Shown here: positions 60,018-64,000 of the stretch, one piece after another
Numbering within the stretch: the stretch's first letter is position 1
Layout: every line of letters starts with the position of its first letter
Source: Streptomyces sp. YIM 130001
GTDB lineage: Bacteria; Actinomycetota; Actinomycetes; Streptomycetales; Streptomycetaceae
DNA: 64,000 nt
NCBI RefSeq assembly: GCF_003574445.1
Contig: NZ_KZ984548.1
Coordinates: 1-64,000 of the forward strand
Reading direction: 5' to 3'
Notes under the pieces: model-generated
What the model was told of the DNA's origin: nothing
The model's input: the letters and a program-made list of their open reading frames with translations, nothing else
Databases searched by the model: none
Program-made: the position numbers and the translations under genes

Positions 60018-61184
60018 ATGGACGCGGGGCTCAAGCGCGAGCTGGAGGACAAGGTCAGGGCCGGGGAGCGGCTGACCCGCGAGGACGGGATCGCGCTCTA
60101 TGAGTCGGACGACCTGGCCTGGCTCGGCGGTCTCGCCCACGAGGTGCGGACGCAGAAGAACGGCGACGTCGTCCACTTCAACGTGAACCGCCACCTCAAC
60201 ATGACCAATGTGTGCACCGCTTCGTGCGCGTACTGCTCGTTCCAGCGCAAGCCGGGCGAGAAGGACGCGTACACGATGCGTATCGAGGAGGCCGTCCGCC
60301 TGGCCAAGGCCATGGAGGGCGAGAACCTCACCGAGCTGCACATCGTCAACGGCCTGCACCCCAACCTGCCGTGGCGCTACTACCCGAAGTCCCTGAGCGA
60401 GCTCAAGAAGGCCCTGCCGTCGACGGTCTCGCTGAAGGCCTTCACCGCCACCGAGATCCACCACTTCGAGACGATCTCGGGCATGTCCGCGTCGGACATC
60501 CTCGACGAGCTCATCGAGGCCGGACTCGAGTCGCTCACCGGCGGCGGCGCGGAGATCTTCGACTGGGAGGTCCGCCAGCACATCGTCGACCACGCCACCC
60601 ACTGGGAGGACTGGTCGCGGATCCACCGCCTGGCGCACGAGAAGGGTCTGAAGACCCCGGCCACCATGCTCTACGGCCACATCGAGGAGCAGCGGCACCG
60701 CGTGGACCACGTGCTTCGGCTGCGTGAGCTGCAGGACGAGACCGGTGGCTTCCAGGTCTTCATCCCGCTGCGCTACCAGCACGACTTCGTCGACATGCAG
60801 GACGGCAAGGTGCGCAACAAGCTCCAGGCGCGCACCACGATGGCCACCGGCGCCGAGGCCCTGAAGACCTTCGCGGTCTCCCGCCTCCTCTTCGACAACG
60901 TCCCGCACGTCAAGGTCTTCTGGGTGATGCACGGCGTGCAGACCGCCCAGCTCGCCCTGCAGCACGGCGCGGACGACATGGACGGTTCGGTCGTCGAGTA
61001 CAAGATCACGCACGACGCGGACAACTACGGCACGCCCAACAAGCTGACCCGTGACGACCTCCTCGACCTGATCCGCGACGCCGGCTTCCGCCCGGTCGAG
61101 CGGAACACCCGGTACGAGATCCTCCGCGAGTACCCGGGTCCGGACCCGGACCGGCGGGAGTCGCCGCAGGCCATGCGGGTCTGA
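60018..61184 (+). CDS. mqnE: Aminofutalosine synthase (radical SAM)
   Basis: Radical SAM enzyme joining the chorismate-derived 3-enolpyruvylbenzoate with SAM to give aminofutalosine, an early step of the futalosine pathway. It has 388 residues. The iron-sulfur cluster Cys are C66, C70 and C73 (CTASCAYC). Further family landmarks are HIVNGLHPNLPWRYYPKSLS and GLESLTGGGAEIFDWEVRQH. The ATG follows GCGAGG. The gene is 98 nt after the Lrp gene and 3 nt before a GNAT gene, suggesting an operon with the latter. Confidence 0.95.
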   Translation: MDAGLKRELEDKVRAGERLTREDGIALYESDDLAWLGGLAHEVRTQKNGDVVHFNVNRHLNMTNVCTASCAYCSFQRKPGEKDAYTMRIEEAVRLAKAMEGENLTELHIVNGLHPNLPWRYYPKSLSELKKALPSTVSLKAFTATEIHHFETISGMSASDILDELIEAGLESLTGGGAEIFDWEVRQHIVDHATHWEDWSRIHRLAHEKGLKTPATMLYGHIEEQRHRVDHVLRLRELQDETGGFQVFIPLRYQHDFVDMQDGKVRNKLQARTTMATGAEALKTFAVSRLLFDNVPHVKVFWVMHGVQTAQLALQHGADDMDGSVVEYKITHDADNYGTPNKLTRDDLLDLIRDAGFRPVERNTRYEILREYPGPDPDRRESPQAMRV

Positions 61185-61187
61185 CCG

Positions 61188-61712
61188 ATGGCGTTGACGT
61201 TCCGGTTCGACCCACCGGTCGATCCCGCTCTGCGGGACGGACTGCTCACCCTGTGGTCCGACGTGACGAACGCGGGCGGTGCGGTCGGCTTCGTGCCGCC
61301 CGTCACCGCCGAGGAGGTACGTCCCGAGCTGGTTCGGCACTTCGCGGCGATGGCCGAGGGGCGCACCCGGCTCCTGGTCGGGTACGACGAGGACGGCGCC
61401 GTCGCCGCCTCCGCTTTCCTCACGTACAACGCGCACCGGCTGATGCGGCACTGGGTGTGGCTGTACACGGTGATGGTGCACCCGCGGCACCAGGGCGAGG
61501 GATACGGCCGGGACCTGATGGCCGCCGCCGCGGACGCGGCCCGCTCCCTCGACGGCATCGAGGCGATCCGGCTCACCTGCCGGGGCGGCACCGGAGCCGA
61601 CCGCTTCTACGAAGCCTGCGGCTACAAGGAGGTCGGCCGGGTCCCCGGGATGATCCGGGTGGCACCGGGAGACGACCGCGACGACGTCACGATGCTGCTG
61701 CCCCTGGGGTGA
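61188..61712 (+). CDS. GNAT family N-acetyltransferase
   Basis: A 174-residue acetyltransferase. Strand 4 and the acetyl-CoA loop are LYTVMVHPRHQGEGYGRDLM (H/QxxGxG), followed by IRLTCRGGTGADRFYEACGY with the YxxxGY end. The acceptor is unknown. It starts 3 nt after the mqnE stop, so the two are co-transcribed, which may indicate a link to quinone or aromatic metabolism, though this is only positional. Confidence 0.87.
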   Translation: MALTFRFDPPVDPALRDGLLTLWSDVTNAGGAVGFVPPVTAEEVRPELVRHFAAMAEGRTRLLVGYDEDGAVAASAFLTYNAHRLMRHWVWLYTVMVHPRHQGEGYGRDLMAAAADAARSLDGIEAIRLTCRGGTGADRFYEACGYKEVGRVPGMIRVAPGDDRDDVTMLLPLG

Positions 61713-61814
61713 GCAGGCCTCTCACAGGCCCAGGGGGTCTGTGAAGGGGACCGGGCCGGACATGCTTCACTGGTCGGGCAGGACAGTCAGGACGAATCAG
61801 AGAGAAGGCCGGCC

Positions 61815-62189
61815 GTGTCATCGAAGGCGAGTGCCACCCTCCGCTACACCGCACTGCGCATCGGCATCTTCGCCGGCTGCTTCCTGGCCATCTGGGGCCT
61901 GGTCGCGCTGGGCTGGCTGCCGTCCGGGCTCGGCTCCTCCAACCTCTTCTGGGTCCTCGTCCTGGCCATCGTGGTCTCGGCCCCGCTCAGCTTCGTCCTG
62001 CTCCGCGGCCAGCGCGACGCGATGTCCGAGCAGATCGCGCCCGGTATCGACCGCGCGCGCGAGAAGGCCCGTACCAAGCTGGCCGCCAACCGCTCGATGG
62101 AGGACGACGAGATCGACGCGGCCGAGCGCAGCCGGGCGCAGACCCGGTCCACCGGCTCCGAGGCGCAGGGCTCCGCTTCCGCCTCGTAA
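61815..62189 (+). CDS. DUF4229 membrane protein
   Basis: A 124-residue protein of the actinobacterial DUF4229 family. Two transmembrane helices (about 12-32 and 41-63; IGIFAGCFLAIWGLVALGWL and FWVLVLAIVVSAPLSFVLLR) are followed by the conserved RGQRDAMSEQIAPGIDRARE and a charged tail. GTG start with GAGAGAAGG upstream. The family is often near menaquinone genes in actinobacteria, as here; function unknown. A hairpin follows. Confidence 0.88.
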   Translation: MSSKASATLRYTALRIGIFAGCFLAIWGLVALGWLPSGLGSSNLFWVLVLAIVVSAPLSFVLLRGQRDAMSEQIAPGIDRAREKARTKLAANRSMEDDEIDAAERSRAQTRSTGSEAQGSASAS

Positions 62190-62213
62190 CCTTCGTCACA
62201 GCAGACTTCCGGG

Positions 62214-62248
62214 CGCCCCGGTGCGAGCATGCCGCTCGTGCCGGGGCG
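62214..62248 (+). terminator. Terminator after the DUF4229 gene
   Basis: CGCCCCGGTGCGAGC pairs with GCTCGTGCCGGGGCG, with two G-U wobbles and a short ATGCC loop, about 25 nt past the stop. Confidence 0.75.
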
Positions 62249-62380
62249 TTCGACTTTGGTACGTACTTTTACGGGTGAACTCCGGTATCCCATAAGGGAG
62301 TTGCGGTGCGCCCGCCGGAGGCGTTGCCGTGGGTGGCGTCCCGGTGGGTGCGAGGTGGTCCGGGGTGGCCAGAGGTCAGC

Positions 62381-62428
62381 CTTTGATCCACAGGGAAGGC
62401 TCAAAGAACACCTTTGATGTTCTCAAAG
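62381..62428. promoter_or_regulatory. Phased CTTTGA/TCAAAG operator array
   Basis: CTTTGA at 62381, TCAAAG at 62401, CTTTGA at 62412 and TCAAAG at 62423. The last three half-sites are exactly 11 bp apart and alternate in orientation, giving overlapping palindromes such as CTTTGATGTTCTCAAAG. The array covers the -35 of the leader-peptide promoter. No cognate regulator gene is adjacent. Confidence 0.55.
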
Positions 62429-62443
62429 TACGAGTGTTAACGT
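62414..62443 (+). promoter_or_regulatory. Leaderless promoter of the Cys-rich leader peptide
   Basis: TTGATG (62414-62419), 18 nt, TAACGT (62438-62443), then 7 nt to the GTG at 62451. Transcription should start at the GTG or within a base or two of it. Confidence 0.6.
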
Positions 62444-62450
62444 ATTCGAC

Positions 62451-62603
62451 GTGATGAAATCAGCCGCGCCTGCGATGCCCACGAGCCACACGCTCGTGGA
62501 GCCGAGCGTTCCGCTCGTGGCGCGCCTGCACATCGACCTCTGCCGCTGTATGTCCGCAACATGTCGCCGCGGATTCCTGCCCGCGGCCTGTTGCCGCGCC
62601 TGA
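62451..62603 (+). CDS. Cys-rich putative leader peptide (attenuator uORF)
   Basis: A 50-codon upstream ORF (49 residues if the ATG at 62454 is used). Its second half, ARLHIDLCRCMSATCRR, matches the actinobacterial putative leader peptide signature (LHxDLxRxxSxxC), and it ends AACCRA; it has five Cys in the last 20 residues (DLCRC, TC, CC). Such leaderless Cys-rich uORFs act as cysteine-responsive attenuators in mycobacteria: ribosomes stall on Cys codons when charged tRNA-Cys is scarce. The GTG sits 7 nt from the -10, so the mRNA is leaderless. The transporter start is 138 nt downstream. No SD is visible. Confidence 0.75.
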   Translation: MMKSAAPAMPTSHTLVEPSVPLVARLHIDLCRCMSATCRRGFLPAACCRA

Positions 62604-62741
62604 CGAAGCGTCAAACTGCAGTGGCGCCCCTGAGGGCAAGCGCCGGGTCCCCGTCCGGGCCTCGCGTACGACCGCCTGCGGCCGTCGCTCCACCTGCACC
62701 CCCTGTCCCTGCCCCTGTGCGTTCCTCACCGGAGTGTGTCC

Positions 62742-64000
62742 GTGTCCGCGAATTCCACCGCCACCACCCATAAGCCATCCGGCTTCGGGATACCCAAGAT
62801 CCCGTTCTGGGCCCAGATCGTGGCCGGTCTCGTGCTCGGCGTCCTGCTCGGCTGGCTGGCCCGAAGCCAGGACGTGAGCTGGCTGGTCACCACCCTCGAC
62901 AAGATCGGCAGCATCTTCATCCAGCTCCTGAAGCTGGCCGTGGCCCCGCTGGTCTTCTTCGCCATCCTGGTGTCGATCACCAACCTGCGTAAGGTCAACA
63001 ACGCGGCGCGGCTCGCCGGCCAGACACTGCTCTGGTTCATGATCACGTCGCTGATCGCCGTGGTCATCGGTCTCGCCATCGGTCTGCTGACCAACCCGGG
63101 CGCCGGCACCGGCCTGACTCCGAAGGACGGCGCCAAGCCCGACTCGACCGGCAGCTGGATCGACTTCCTGACCGGGATCATCCCGGAGAACATCATCACG
63201 CCGTTCACCGACCTGAACGTCCTGCAGATCGTCTTCATGGCCGTCGTCGCCGGTATCGCCGTCCTGAAGATCGGTGAGAAGGCCAAGCCGATCCTCGACG
63301 TCAGCGAGTCCGTCCTCACGCTGCTGCAGAAGGCCCTGTGGTGGGTCATCAAGCTCTCCCCGATCGGCACCGTCGGCCTCATCGGCTTCGCCATCGCCGA
63401 CTACGGCTGGGACCTGATCGGCAAGTACGCGACCTTCACCGCCGACATCTACATCGGTTGCGCCATCGTGCTGTTCGGCGTCTACCCGCTGCTGCTCTCG
63501 TCGGTCGCCAAGCTCAACCCGCTGCAGTTCTTCAAGGGCGCCTGGCCCGCGATCCAGCTGGCCTTCGTGTCCCGCTCCTCGGTCGGCACCATGCCCGTCA
63601 CCCAGCGCGTCACCGAGCGTCTCGGTGTGCCGAAGGAGTACACGTCCTTCGCGGTGCCGTTCGGCGCCACCACCAAGATGGACGGCTGCGCCGCGATCTA
63701 CCCGGCGATCGCCGCGATCTTCGTCGCGCAGATCTTCGACGTGCAGATCGGCATCAAGGAGTACCTGCTCATCGCGTTCGTCTCGGTCATCGGCTCCGCG
63801 GCCACCGCGGGTCTGACCGGAGCCACGGTCATGCTGACCCTGACCCTGTCGACGCTCGGCCTCCCGATGGAGGGCGTGGGTCTGCTGCTCGCCATCGACC
63901 CGATCCTGGACATGATGCGTACGGCCACGAACGTCGCCGGCCAGGCGCTGATCCCGGTGATCGTCGCGGCTCGCGAGAAGATCCTCGACAAGGACGCGTA
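62742..64000 (+). CDS. Dicarboxylate/amino acid:cation symporter, TcyP-like (partial at window end)
   Basis: Na+- or H+-coupled symporter of the DAACS (SDF) family; 419 codons are visible and the last two bases (TA) could open a stop codon. Eight helices and two hairpins are recognisable. Hairpin 1 reads SRSSVGTMP (277-285), helix 7 region MDGCAAIYPAIAAIFVAQ, helix 8 LLAIDPILDMMRTATNVAGQ with the Asp, Arg, Thr and Asn (390-397) that bind substrate in GltPh. The SRSSxGxMP and GCAxIYPA forms resemble the Bacillus cystine transporter TcyP rather than DctA (SSSESALP), by memory. The GTG has GGAG 7 nt upstream. The Cys-rich leader upstream supports cystine as cargo. Confidence 0.85.
   Translation, partial: MSANSTATTHKPSGFGIPKIPFWAQIVAGLVLGVLLGWLARSQDVSWLVTTLDKIGSIFIQLLKLAVAPLVFFAILVSITNLRKVNNAARLAGQTLLWFMITSLIAVVIGLAIGLLTNPGAGTGLTPKDGAKPDSTGSWIDFLTGIIPENIITPFTDLNVLQIVFMAVVAGIAVLKIGEKAKPILDVSESVLTLLQKALWWVIKLSPIGTVGLIGFAIADYGWDLIGKYATFTADIYIGCAIVLFGVYPLLLSSVAKLNPLQFFKGAWPAIQLAFVSRSSVGTMPVTQRVTERLGVPKEYTSFAVPFGATTKMDGCAAIYPAIAAIFVAQIFDVQIGIKEYLLIAFVSVIGSAATAGLTGATVMLTLTLSTLGLPMEGVGLLLAIDPILDMMRTATNVAGQALIPVIVAAREKILDKDA

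Noticed and set aside
62460..62771. Minus-strand frame opposite the leader peptide
   Set aside because: No ribosome-binding site, poor codon bias and Gly/Arg-rich translation; the plus-strand leader ORF explains the region.
1..64000. tRNA, rRNA and transposase genes
   Set aside because: None recognised on either strand while reading; tRNAs near argS and lysS were looked for specifically.
1..64000. TTA codons that would make genes bldA-dependent
   Set aside because: TTA triplets noticed inside coding regions were all out of frame, but this was an eye scan and not exhaustive, so no claim is made.

Overview
The window is high-GC actinobacterial DNA, almost certainly a Streptomyces chromosome. 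Third codon positions are nearly all G or C, GTG and TTG starts are common, and the genes include the developmental pair bldN/rsbN, the redox sensor gene rex fused to a hem operon, a class I lysyl-tRNA synthetase, a Scr1/DUF397 regulator pair and the futalosine menaquinone genes. I see about 60 protein genes, no rRNA or tRNA gene, no insertion sequence and no CRISPR array. The last gene runs off the right edge.

Layout. 1-4.6 kb: HAD hydrolase, MFS permease, AcuC-type deacetylase, a phosphatase-annotated family, a MerR/excisionase-type DNA-binding protein and the 32-residue ribosomal protein bS22. 4.8-10.7 kb: an epimerase-like protein and a PlsC/MGAT-like acyltransferase (+), facing bldN, its membrane anti-sigma factor rsbN and a HAD-IB phosphatase (-). 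10.8-17.7 kb: a glutaredoxin-like protein, then rex-hemA-hemC-hemD as one operon with a Rex operator in its promoter, then hemB. 17.8-23.2 kb: a PLP aminotransferase, argS, lysS and two tiny hydrophobic ORFs. 23.3-28.0 kb: three lipoproteins and a DUF2637 membrane protein. 28.2-46.6 kb: an accessory-looking stretch with rtcB, a coupled SDR operon, a TetR/FAD-monooxygenase pair with a striking operator array, a GNAT protein, a minisatellite, an AraC regulator, corA, a secreted sphingomyelinase-D-like phospholipase, HTH and Scr1/DUF397 regulators, an RmlD-like reductase, and an IclR/MFS/enolase-superfamily catabolic module. 47.0-54.8 kb: hemL, a histidine phosphatase, a Tat lipoprotein deacetylase-like protein and the System II cytochrome c maturation genes (resA, ccdA, resB, ccsB). 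55.3-61.2 kb: the late futalosine menaquinone genes mqnL, mqnP, mqnM and mqnE with a rhomboid protease and an Lrp regulator. 61.2-64 kb: a GNAT protein, a DUF4229 protein, a Cys-rich leader peptide and a dicarboxylate/amino-acid:cation symporter.

How the genes fit together. Much of the window serves respiration. It holds the C5 heme route from glutamyl-tRNA to uroporphyrinogen III (hemA, hemL, hemB, hemC, hemD), the heme-to-cytochrome-c ligation machinery and the last menaquinone steps, with the NADH/NAD+ sensor Rex controlling the first hem genes. bldN/rsbN adds a developmental checkpoint. From memory of S. coelicolor locus numbers, the left part (SCO3331 down to SCO3303) and the right part (about SCO4441 up to SCO4494) lie at nearly equal distances on opposite sides of oriC. 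The 23-40 kb stretch would then span the breakpoint of an origin-symmetric inversion.

The most interesting leads are: (1) a leaderless 49-51-residue Cys-rich leader peptide before a symporter whose substrate-site motifs look like the cystine transporter TcyP, suggesting a cysteine-responsive attenuator of cystine uptake; (2) paired 11-bp operator repeats between tetR and a monooxygenase; (3) a GCAA-N6-TTGC motif in both control regions of an IclR module whose dehydratase-like enzyme has Arg in place of one catalytic Lys; (4) a candidate sigma-BldN promoter before rsbN. No database search was possible. Family names come from recognising motifs, and starts were chosen from ribosome-binding sites or leaderless promoter spacing.
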